This document shows positions 8,804 through 20,000 of a stretch of 37,102 bases of DNA, piece by piece. Below the pieces are notes generated by a model that had not been told where the DNA came from, did no database searches, and saw nothing but the letters and a program-made list of their open reading frames with translations. Each line of letters starts with the position of its first letter. Position 1 is the first letter of the stretch. The DNA is from Nemertoderma westbladi (taxonomy: Eukaryota > Xenacoelomorpha > Nemertodermatida > Nemertodermatidae), in assembly GCA_032718475.1 (NCBI GenBank), contig JAUCBJ010002113.1:1-37102 (forward strand). Direction: 5' to 3'. The translations under genes were made by a program, and so were the position numbers.

Positions 8804-11800
8804 GGAACTGGAGGTATACCTGGACCTACAACTATTTATGTTAGAGTAGAACTGGGGCTGGAGGTATACCTGGACCTACAACTATTTATGTTAGAGTAGA
8901 ACTGGGGCTGGTGGTATACCTGGACCTACAACTATTTATGTTAGAGTAGAACTGGGGCTGGAGGTATACCTGGACCTACAACTATTTATGTTAGAGTAGA
9001 ACTGGGGCTGGAGGTATACCTGGACCTACAGCTATTTATGTTGAGTAGAACTGGGGCTGGTGGTATACCTGGACCTACAACTATTTATGTTGAGTAGAAC
9101 TGGGGCTGGAGGTATACCTGGACCTACAACTATTTATGTTAGAGTAGAACTGGGGCTGGTGGTATACCTGGACCTACAACTATTTATGTTAGAGTAGAAC
9201 TGGGGCTGGAGGTATATACCTGGACCTACAACTATTTATGTTAGAGTAGAACTGGGGCTGGAGGTATACCTGGACCTACAGCTATTTATGTTAGAGTAGA
9301 ACTGGGGCTGGAGGTATACCTGGACCTACAACTATTTATGTTAGAGTAGAACTGGGGCTGGAGGTATACCTGGACCTACAACTATTTATGTTGAGTAGAA
9401 CTGGGGCTGGTGGTATACCTGGACCTACAACTATTTATGTTAGAGTAGAACTGGGGCTGGAGGTATACCTGGACCTACAACTATTTATGTTAGAGTAGAA
9501 CTGGGGCTGGAGGTATACCTGGACCTACAACTATTTATGTTGAGTAGAACTGGGGCTGGTGGTATACCTGGACCTACAGCTATTTATGTTAGAGTAGAAC
9601 TGGGGCTGGAGGTATACCTGGACCTACAACTATTTATGTTAGAGTAGAACTGGGGCTGGAGGTATACCTGGACCTACAGCTATTTATGTTGAGTAGAACT
9701 GGGGCTGGAGGTATACCTGGACCTACAACTATTTATGTTAGAGTAGAACTGGGGCTGGAGGTATACCTGGACCTACAACTATTTATGTTAGAGTAGAACT
9801 GGGGCTGGTGGTATACCTGGACCTACAACTATTTATGTTGAGTAGAACTGGGGCTGGAGGTATACCTGGACCTACAACTATTTATGTTGAGTAGAACTGG
9901 GGCTGGTGGTATACCTGGACCTACAACTATTTATGTTAGAGTAGAACTGGGGCTGGAGGTATACCTGGACCTACAACTATTTATGTTAGAGTAGAACTGG
10001 GGCTGGAGGTATACCTGGACCTACAACTATTTATGTTAGAGTAGAACTGGGGCTGGAGGTATACCTGGACCTACAACTATTTATGTTAGAGTAGAACTGG
10101 GGCTGGAGGTATACCTGGACCTACAACTATTTATGTTAGAGTAGAACTGGGGCTGGAGGTATACCTGGACCTACAACTATTTATGTTAGAGTAGAACTGG
10201 GGCTGGAGGTATACCTGGACCTACAACTATTTATGTTAGAGTAGAACTGGGGCTGGAGGTATACCTGGACCTACAATTATTTATGTTGAGTAGAACTGGG
10301 GCTGGTGGTATACCTGGACCTACAACTATTTATGTTAGAGTAGAACTGGGGCTGGAGGTATACCTGGACCTACAACTATTTATGTTAGAGTAGAACTGGG
10401 GCTGGAGGTATACCTGGACCTACAGCTATTTATGTTGAGTAGAACTGGGGCTGGTGGTATACCTGGACCTACAACTATTTATGTTAGAGTAGAACTGGGG
10501 CTGGAGGTATACCTGGACCTACAGCTATTTATGTTAGAGTAGAACTGGGGCTGGAGGTATACCTGGACCTACAACTATTTATGTTAGAGTAGAACTGGGG
10601 CTGGAGGTATACCTGGACCTACAACTATTTATGTTAGAGTAGAACTGGGGCTGGAGGTATACCTGGACCTACAACTATTTATGTTAGAGTAGAACTGGGG
10701 CTGGAGGTATACCTGGACCTACAACTATTTATGTTAGAGTAGAACTGGGGCTGGAGGTATACCTGGACCTACAACTATTTATGTTAGAGTAGAACTGGGG
10801 CTGAGGTATACCTGGACCTACAACTATTTATGTTAGAGTAGAACTGGGGCTGGAGGTATACCTGGACCTACAACTATTTATGTTAGAGTAGAACTGGGGC
10901 TGGAGGTATACCTGGACCTACAGCTATTTATGTTGAGTAGAACTGGGGCTGGTGGTATACCTGGACCTACAACTATTTATGTTAGAGTAGAACTGGGGCT
11001 GAAGGTATAGCTGGACCTACAACTATTTATGTTAGAGTAGAACTGGGGCTGCAGGTATATATATACCTGGACCTACAGCTATTTATGTTGAGTAGAACTG
11101 GGGCTGGAGGTATACCTGGACCTACAACTATTTATGTTGAGTAGAACTATTTATGTTAGAGTAGAACTGGGGCTGCAGGTATACCTGGACCTACAACTAT
11201 TTATGTTAGAGTAGAACTGGGGCTGCAGGTATATATACCTGGACCTACAGCTATTTATGTTGAGTAGAACTGGGGCTGGAGGTATACCTGGACCTACAAC
11301 TATTTATGTTGAGTAGAACTGGGGCTGGTGGTATACCTGGACCTACAACTATTTATGTTAGAGTAGAACTGGGGCTGGAGGTATACCTGGACCTACAACT
11401 ATTTATGTTAGAGTAGAACTGGGGCTGGAGGTATACCTGGACCTACAACTATTTATGTTAGAGTAGAACTGGGGCTGGAGGTATACCTGGACCTACAGCT
11501 ATTTATGTTAGAGTAGAACTGGGGCTGGTGGTATACCTGGACCTACAACTATTTATGTTAGAGTAGAACTGGGGCTGGAGGTATACCTGGACCTACAGCT
11601 ATTTATGTTAGAGTAGAACTGGGGCTGGAGGTATACCTGGACCTACAACTATTTATGTTAGAGTAGAACTGGGGCTGGTGGTATACCTGGACCTACAACT
11701 ATTTATGTTAGAGTAGAACTGGGGCTGGTGGTATACCTGGACCTACAACTATTTATGTTGAGTAGAACTGGGGCTGGTGGTATACCTGGACCTACAACTA

Positions 11801-11999
11801 TTTATGTTAGAGTAGAACTGGGGCTGGAGGTATACCTGGACCTACAACTATTTATGTTAGAGTAGAACTGGGGCTGGAGGTATACCTGGACCTACAACTA
11901 TTTATGTTAGAGTAGAACTGGGGCTGGTGGTATACCTGGACCTACAACTATTTATGTTAGAGTAGAACTGGGGCTGAAGGTATACCTGGACCTACAACT

Positions 12000-13402
12000 A
12001 TTTATGTTAGAGTAGAACTGGGGCTGAAGGTATAGCTGGACCTACAACTATTTATGTTAGAGTAGAACTGGGGCTGGAGGTATACCTGGACCTACAACTA
12101 TTTATGTTAGAGTAGAACTGGGGCTGGAGGTATACCTGGACCTACAGCTATTTATGTTGAGTAGAACTGGGGCTGGTGGTATACCTGGACCTACAACTAT
12201 TTATGTTAGAGTAGAACTGGGGCTGAAGGTATAGCTGGACCTACAACTATTTATGTTAGAGTAGAACTGGGGCTGGAGGTATACCTGGACCTACAATTAT
12301 TTATGTTGAGTAGAACTGGGGCTGGTGGTATACCTGGACCTACAACTATTTATGTTAGAGTAGAACTGGGGCTGAAGGTATAGCTGGACCTACAACTATT
12401 TATGTTAGAGTAGAACTGGGGCTGGAGGTATACCTGGACCTACAATTATTTATGTTGAGTAGAACTATTTATGTTAGAGTAGAACTGGGGCTGGTGGTAT
12501 ACCTTGACCTACAACTACGTGAACGTTGAACGTGTCGCAGTGTCCGAGTGGATATGTGTCGCAGTGTCCGAGTGGATATGGCGCCTGAACTGCTTACACA
12601 ATAGTGTTTGGTGGCGCAGGTTCGAATCCGACTAAAGGCTGTAGAAATTTCGCACTGTTGTGTCCCTAGGCAAGACACTTTAGACATTAGTGCCTACGTC
12701 AACCCAGCGGTATAATGGGAACCTGGCTTTGCTGGGGTAATGATAATAACAGCGCTTTGAGTATGCCGAGCATAATAAAGCGCTATATAAATAACCAATA
12801 TTATTATTATTATTATTAACTATTTATGTTAGAGTAGAACTGGTGCTGGAGGTATACCTTGACCTACAACTATTTATGTTAGAGTAGAACTGGGGCTGGA
12901 GGTATACCTGGACCTACAACTATTTATGTTAGAGTAGAACTGGGGCTGGAGGTATACCTGGACCTACAGCTATTTATGTTAGAGTAGAACTGGAGCTGGA
13001 GGTATACCTGGACCTACAACTATTTATGTTAGAGTAGAACTGGGGCTGGAGGTATACCTGGACCTACAACTATTTATGTTAGAGTAGAACTGGGGCTGGT
13101 GGTATACCTGGACCTACAACTATTTATGTTAGAGTAGAACTGGGGCTGGAGGTATACCTGGACCTACAACTATTTATGTTGAGTAGAACTGGTGCTGAAG
13201 GTATACCTGGACCTACAACTATTTATGTTAGAGTAGAACTGGGGCTGGAGGTATACCTGGACCTACAACTATTTATGTTAGAGTAGAACTGGGGCTGGAG
13301 GTGTACCTGGACCTACAGCTATTTATGTTAGAGTAGAACTGGGGCTGGTGGTATACCTGGACCTACAACTATTTATGTTAGAGTAGAACTGGGGCTGGAG
13401 GT
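12000..13402. repeat. Higher-order duplication, copy 1
   Basis: This 1.4-kb block, made of 50-bp units plus a SINE, matches 14218-15620 almost base for base at an offset of 2,218 bp. I found one mismatch (CAAC against CAGC near 12345) when reading the two copies side by side; beyond both edges the variant pattern diverges. The duplication therefore happened after the SINE had inserted. Confidence 0.85.
12518..12817 (+). mobile_element. tRNA-derived SINE, copy 1
   Basis: A 300-bp insertion in the minisatellite flanked by the direct repeat AACTA (12513-12517 and 12818-12822). The head is tRNA-like, closest to a Ser/Leu-type tRNA: an A-box-like TGTCCGAGTGG and a B-box GGTTCGAATCC (12619 onward) form an internal RNA polymerase III promoter. 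A 24-bp segment with the A-box, starting GTGTCGCAGTGTCCGAGTGG, is tandemly duplicated at 12532 and 12556. The body is followed by a tail with AGCGCTTTGAG and AAAGCGCTATATAAAT, of the kind SINEs share with LINE 3' ends, then an (ATT)n tract. The minus-strand frame 12469-12687 is incidental. Confidence 0.85.
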
Positions 13403-14217
13403 ATACCTGGACCTACAACTATTTATGTTGAGTAGAACTGGGGCTGGTGGTATACCTGGACCTACAACTATTTATGTTGAGTAGAACTGGGGCTGGTGGT
13501 ATACCTGGACCTACAACTATTTATGTTGAGTAGAACTGGGGCTGGTGGTATACCTGGACCTACAACTATTTATGTTAGAGTAGAACTGGGGCTGGAGGTA
13601 TACCTGGACCTACAACTATTTATGTTAGAGTAGAACTGGGGCTGGAGGTGTACCTGGACCTACAACTATTTATGTTAGAGTAGAACTGGGGCTGGAGGTA
13701 TACCTGGACCTACAACTATTTATGTTAGAGTAGAACTGGGGCTGGAGGTATACCTGGACCTACAACTATTTATGTTAGAGTAGAACTGGGGCTGGAGGTA
13801 TACCTGGACCTACAACTATTTATGTTAGAGTAGAACTGGGGCTGGAGGTATACCTGGACCTACAACTATTTATGTTAGAGTAGAACTGGGGCTGGTGGTA
13901 TACCTGGACCTACAACTATTTATGTTAGAGTAGAACTGGGGCTGGAGGTATACCTGGACCTACAGCTATTTATGTTAGAGTAGAACTGGGGCTGGAGGTA
14001 TACCTGGACCTACAACTATTTATGTTAGAGTAGAACTGGGGCTGGAGGTATACCTGGACCTACAACTATTTATGTTAGAGTAGAACTGGGGCTGGTGGTA
14101 TACCTGGACCTACAACTATTTATGTTAGAGTAGAACTGGGGCTGGAGGTGTACCTGGACCTACAGCTATTTATGTTAGAGTAGAACTGGGGCTGGAGGTG
14201 TACCTGGACCTACAACT

Positions 14218-15620
14218 ATTTATGTTAGAGTAGAACTGGGGCTGAAGGTATAGCTGGACCTACAACTATTTATGTTAGAGTAGAACTGGGGCTGGAGGTA
14301 TACCTGGACCTACAACTATTTATGTTAGAGTAGAACTGGGGCTGGAGGTATACCTGGACCTACAGCTATTTATGTTGAGTAGAACTGGGGCTGGTGGTAT
14401 ACCTGGACCTACAACTATTTATGTTAGAGTAGAACTGGGGCTGAAGGTATAGCTGGACCTACAACTATTTATGTTAGAGTAGAACTGGGGCTGGAGGTAT
14501 ACCTGGACCTACAATTATTTATGTTGAGTAGAACTGGGGCTGGTGGTATACCTGGACCTACAGCTATTTATGTTAGAGTAGAACTGGGGCTGAAGGTATA
14601 GCTGGACCTACAACTATTTATGTTAGAGTAGAACTGGGGCTGGAGGTATACCTGGACCTACAATTATTTATGTTGAGTAGAACTATTTATGTTAGAGTAG
14701 AACTGGGGCTGGTGGTATACCTTGACCTACAACTACGTGAACGTTGAACGTGTCGCAGTGTCCGAGTGGATATGTGTCGCAGTGTCCGAGTGGATATGGC
14801 GCCTGAACTGCTTACACAATAGTGTTTGGTGGCGCAGGTTCGAATCCGACTAAAGGCTGTAGAAATTTCGCACTGTTGTGTCCCTAGGCAAGACACTTTA
14901 GACATTAGTGCCTACGTCAACCCAGCGGTATAATGGGAACCTGGCTTTGCTGGGGTAATGATAATAACAGCGCTTTGAGTATGCCGAGCATAATAAAGCG
15001 CTATATAAATAACCAATATTATTATTATTATTATTAACTATTTATGTTAGAGTAGAACTGGTGCTGGAGGTATACCTTGACCTACAACTATTTATGTTAG
15101 AGTAGAACTGGGGCTGGAGGTATACCTGGACCTACAACTATTTATGTTAGAGTAGAACTGGGGCTGGAGGTATACCTGGACCTACAGCTATTTATGTTAG
15201 AGTAGAACTGGAGCTGGAGGTATACCTGGACCTACAACTATTTATGTTAGAGTAGAACTGGGGCTGGAGGTATACCTGGACCTACAACTATTTATGTTAG
15301 AGTAGAACTGGGGCTGGTGGTATACCTGGACCTACAACTATTTATGTTAGAGTAGAACTGGGGCTGGAGGTATACCTGGACCTACAACTATTTATGTTGA
15401 GTAGAACTGGTGCTGAAGGTATACCTGGACCTACAACTATTTATGTTAGAGTAGAACTGGGGCTGGAGGTATACCTGGACCTACAACTATTTATGTTAGA
15501 GTAGAACTGGGGCTGGAGGTGTACCTGGACCTACAGCTATTTATGTTAGAGTAGAACTGGGGCTGGTGGTATACCTGGACCTACAACTATTTATGTTAGA
15601 GTAGAACTGGGGCTGGAGGT
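14218..15620. repeat. Higher-order duplication, copy 2
   Basis: Second copy of the block at 12000-13402, including the SINE with the same flanks and the same odd unit just before it. Near-identity over 1.4 kb points to recent unequal exchange or to a sequence-assembly duplication. Confidence 0.85.
14736..15035 (+). mobile_element. tRNA-derived SINE, copy 2
   Basis: Identical to the SINE at 12518-12817 as far as I can read, with the same AACTA flanks (14731-14735 and 15036-15040). It was copied together with the surrounding array, so it is not an independent insertion. The B-box GGTTCGAATCC is intact. Confidence 0.85.
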
Positions 15621-16302
15621 GTACCTGGACCTACAGCTATTTATGTTAGAGTAGAACTGGGGCTGGTGGTATACCTGGACCTACAACTATTTATGTTAGA
15701 GTATAACTGGGGCTGGTGGTATACCTGGACCTACAACTATTTATGTTAGAGTAGAACTGGGGCTGGTGGTATACCTGGACCTACAACTATTTATGTTAGA
15801 GTAGAACTGGGGCTGGAGGTATACCTGGACCTACAACTATTTATGTTAGAGTAGAACTGGGGCTGGTGGTATACCTGGACCTACAACTATTTATGTTAGA
15901 GTAGAACTGGGGCTGGTGGTATACCTGGACCTACAACTATTTATGTTAGAGTAGAACTGGGGCTGGTGGTATACCTGGACCTACAACTATTTATGTTAGA
16001 GTAGAACTGGGGCTGGTGGTATACCTGGACCTACAACTATTTATGTTAGAGTAGAACTGGGGCTGGAGGTATACCTGGACCTAAAGCTATTTATGTTAGA
16101 GTAGAACTGGGGCTGGAGGTATACCTGGACCTACAACTATTTATGTTAGAGTAGAACTGGGGCTGGTGGTATACCTGGACCTACAACTATTTATGTTAGA
16201 GTAGAACTGGGGCTGGAGGTATACCTGGACCTACAACTATTTATGTTAGAGTAGAACTGGGGCTGGAGGTGTACCTGGACCTACAGCTATTTATGTTAGA
16301 GT

Positions 16303-17077
16303 TCCAGTAGACTACGAAAAGGATGATTATTGAGCTTCTGAACAACTTTTAGAAGATGGCTGGAAAAGCAGCCTATAAAACTCAATATAAGATAATTGGT
16401 CTAAACACCAAAATATAATTAAATTCATTGCTCCTATTCCATTATTACATTACGAGCAAGAGCAATAACGCAATAATGAACAACTTTTTTGCATTCCTGT
16501 TTAGTGTTTTGTAAACATTATGTTAAATAAATTAAAATAATTCTCATCATAATGTGCATTAATTGTGGAACAATACAATAGATTTATGTGGTTTGGGTTG
16601 TCCAATCATATTAAAAAAATAATTGATGTTTATTCTTATAACTCTACAATATTACAGAAAATACAACAATTTGTAATAAATCTGTCAATGTCACATTCCT
16701 GAGGAGTTGAGGAAGGAAGATTCACAGACAGCCGTCAGACCGGCGTGCTATAAAAGTACAACTATAAACCCAGAAGTAAAGAAAAGTAAATCTATAATTA
16801 GGTCGGGAAATATAATCAACGGGGTTGAAAAAACGGGATGCAATAAAGTGCTACTTAAAAGATAGTTAATAGTTCATTCATACAGATTGAGATACTCTCA
16901 ATCAATTATAAAGAGACCCAAACTCAAGAAATTAGGACTGAGATATTATTTATTGTAAAATAAATTATTTACAAGTTGCGGTTCAGAGACTCAATAATAT
17001 CCGATTCCGTTTAACTGATCCTCCAGTGGCGAATAAATTAATTTATAGAAATAGAAGCAATAAATTAAATTATGGGT
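16303..17077 (-). other. 3' flank and probable 3' UTR of the golgin gene
   Basis: AT-rich DNA between the minisatellite and the golgin stop codon. It has no other gene. On the minus strand it holds two AATAAA hexamers, at 16954-16949 and 16634-16629. Confidence 0.5.
16949..16954 (-). terminator. Candidate polyadenylation signal of the golgin gene
   Basis: AATAAA on the minus strand, about 125 bp downstream of the stop codon, is the first canonical polyadenylation hexamer after the gene. A second lies at 16634-16629. Which one is used cannot be read from the sequence, and such hexamers arise often by chance in AT-rich DNA. Confidence 0.4.
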
Positions 17078-20000
17078 TTAATGTTCCGATTCTGGTAAAA
17101 CGTCGCTTAAATCATTCGGCGACGATGTAGCAGGTAGTCCGTTAGTAGCGGTGGTATGAGGGTCAGAGGGTGGCGTATAGAACGGAGTCAGTGGCGCAGT
17201 GGCGTCGGAATAGAACGGAGTCAGTGGAGCAGTGGCGTCGGGCTGGAACGGAGTCAGTGGCGCAGTGGCGTCGGAATAGAACGGAGTCAGTGGAGCAGTG
17301 GCGTCGGGCTGGACCGGAGTCAGTGGCGCAGTGGCGTCGGGTTCAAATGTCGGAGGAGTTTGTCGGACGGGAGTTTGGAAAGGAGTTGAAGTGCGAAGTT
17401 CACTTGGTTCCTGAGTCGACGCGACTATTGATGGTGCGAAATCCATTGCACTTGGCGAGGCAGAGAGGAATGGGTTGAATGCGAGTGCGTGGGCGGAACG
17501 GGACTGCCGTGTGGGTTCGCTGACCGCCGCGGCAAGCGGAAGGCGGGAGGGATTCCTACGGGAATGGGGCGTGGATTCCCTTTCGAGGAACCGAACGAAC
17601 AGCTCCGAGAAGGAGCGGTTGAGAGGCGGGGCGCCGCCCTTCCCGCCCCACGTCGCCCACTGGGGCAACCAACCCGCACCCCCGGTGCCCAGTATGTGCT
17701 CCGATTCCGAATCGGCGAACCCCAATATCCCGACGATCACTTTCAATGCGTCCGGCCGCTTCGCCGCCGGACAGTCGAAGTAAGCGATCAGTAAGTTTTT
17801 AACCAAGGCCCTGTCCACCTGCTCGCTGGAACTGTCCGTCATGCTGTGTAGCTGTTCCTCCAACAGCTGTAAGTTCCGCCTCGTTCCTTCCAACTCCTCC
17901 CGTAACCCCTCGATAACCCGCTCTCGGTTGTCCAACTCACCCGCGAGTCGTTTGGCTCCCTCCAACGCCTCCGTTGTCGCAGCCAGCTGTCTCGTGCGCT
18001 CCTCCAGACTTAGTCTCGCCGACTCGGCCTCCAGTTTCTGCTCGGCGGCGTACTTCCCGTACCGATCCACCTCCGACTGGATCGACGACTCTCGATCCCG
18101 TTGGAACTGCTCCAGAACGAGTTGCAGATTGGCCAGCGACTCCGCGTAGGTCTCCAACTGCTCGTGACCGATCGCCAGTTGATGTTGCGTGGCAACCCGC
18201 TCGGCTCGCAGCGTCGAGAGTTCGTTGGACAATTCTTCGACATAGAGGGAGGAGTTCGCAGAGGCTTGATCTACAGCGAGTTTACTGCGTCTCGCGTCCT
18301 CCTCAGCCACTATAAGTCTATCCCGTAGATTCTTCTCGCGCTCCTCGGCTCCCAGGGCCTCCTTCGTATACGTGTCCTCGATGTCCATAAGATGGCCTCG
18401 CAGCCTCTCAGATTCCAACGACAATTTATCTTCTTGCGACTTAAAATTTTGTTCGGCCTGTTCCAAATGTTTAACAACTTCAGTATATTTCTTCATCATT
18501 TCATCTTCCCCAGAACTTACACTTTGCAACCGTTGTCTCAACTTTTCATTGTCTCGGCGCATTTCTTCTATAATTCCAGTGTTACCCGCATCCTTCTGTG
18601 CCAATTCGTAAGAAATCTCTAATCGTGAACTAAGTGACTGAATTTCTTGATGATATCGCGAAGACGTTTCTTGTTGTTCATTAAAGGCCGACTCTAATCG
18701 AGAGTAGATTTCGTTTTGATCTACTAAGTCCGACTCTAATTTCGCTTCGATTTCAGTTTTTTCCTCGATTTCAGCTTGTAATCGAGAAATCTCCGACTTA
18801 CAAGACTGAACCGTCGCTTCCAGTTCGATATTAATATATTCCAGTTCGCTCTTATTGCGTCTCAAATCGTCAAGTTCACTGAGGTAACGATCAACCAGCA
18901 TTTGAACCCGAATCAATTCCATTTCGATCTCATTCTTTCTAACTTCGTCAACTTCCGTTCCCTGTTCTCGAGTTTCTACAGTTCCAACGTTTCTAATTGG
19001 CGAAGATTCCAAAATATAGCCCGTATTAACTGGAGATTGCGCTGATGTCATTTGTGCCTCTAAACTTTCTACGATCTTATCACGATTTGATATCTCAAGG
19101 GACAACTCTTCTATTCTCCCGGTCAATGTTTCTATGCTCTGTGTGAATTCCAAACATTCAGATTTGTAATAACTAAGCTGGCAATTCAACTCATTTATAG
19201 TATCATCTTTGTGATCAGATTCGGTAACATTATCGCCTGCATCTCTCTGTGACACCTCTTCTTCTTCTACTTTAACTTCTGCTGCCACATTACTGGTTAC
19301 AAGAGGTGCTCCGTTATTAAACTTATTGTAAAACTCCTTCAATTCAGATAACTCCTCGCCGAGACTTATAACTTCTGAGGTTTTTAAATTGAGTTCCACG
19401 GAAAATTGTTCGCATTGCGAATGAAACGAAACCGCCTGATTGTAATACGAATCGCGTTCGTTTACCAACGTCTCAATAACGTTGCTGCTATTCGGTTGCG
19501 AATCTTGAAGAACAAATAATAATGTTTTGTTCTTTTCTATATGTGACTCGATCTCTAAATCCTTATCTTTAATAATATTCGCGAGTTTCCCAATAGTTTC
19601 TTTACTAACATCGGGACTGAACCCATCCAACTGAGCTCGTAATGTCGCGTTATCATTCAACATGATATTCAACTCCTCTTGTGTTTTCAATAAAGCGGAC
19701 TCCTGTGCCGAACACACGGAGACAATTCTCTGCAATTCCAACTTCAAGGAGTTACTCTCACGGGACCTTTCATTCAATATAGATAGCATTTGTTCCTTTT
19801 CATTAATAGCTTCATCCGACACCGAACTATCAACATTATTGCTCTCCAGCAACTCCAAGGATTGTATTCCCGTCTCAGTTGGTATCTTCTGTTGGTAAAT
19901 ATCACATTCTTGAGAATTATCTCCAGTCTTCCCTTGAGACATTTCTGCCTCTCCCGCTAAAGGAGTCATTAACTGTGCCTCTGACTGATCCTTCAAACTT

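Larger units (their letters stand above)
8804..16302. repeat. 7.5-kb minisatellite of a 50-bp unit
   Basis: About 135-140 head-to-tail copies of a 50-bp unit that includes AGAGTAGAACTGGGGCTGGA, then GGTATACCTGGACCTACAAC and TATTTATGTT. Common variants are a 49-bp form (GTTGAGTAG instead of GTTAGAGTAG), GGTGG for GGAGG, CAGC for CAAC, and GAAGGTATAGC. The unit contains the palindrome AGGTATACCT. Stop codons close every frame, so it is not protein-coding. Two SINE copies interrupt the array at 12518-12817 and 14736-15035. The right edge ends abruptly in GTTAGAGTTCC. Confidence 0.95.

Noticed and set aside
12580-12640. A functional tRNA gene in the SINE head
   Set aside because: The A- and B-boxes are present, but the acceptor stem does not close and the same tail and direct-repeat flanks show it is a SINE.
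8804-16302. CRISPR-like array
   Set aside because: The units are directly adjacent with no unique spacers, and the context is animal DNA. It is a minisatellite.
17156-18622. Many plus-strand and alternative minus-strand frames over the golgin 3' part
   Set aside because: High G+C content makes stop codons rare in every frame. Only the golgin frame shows conserved domains.
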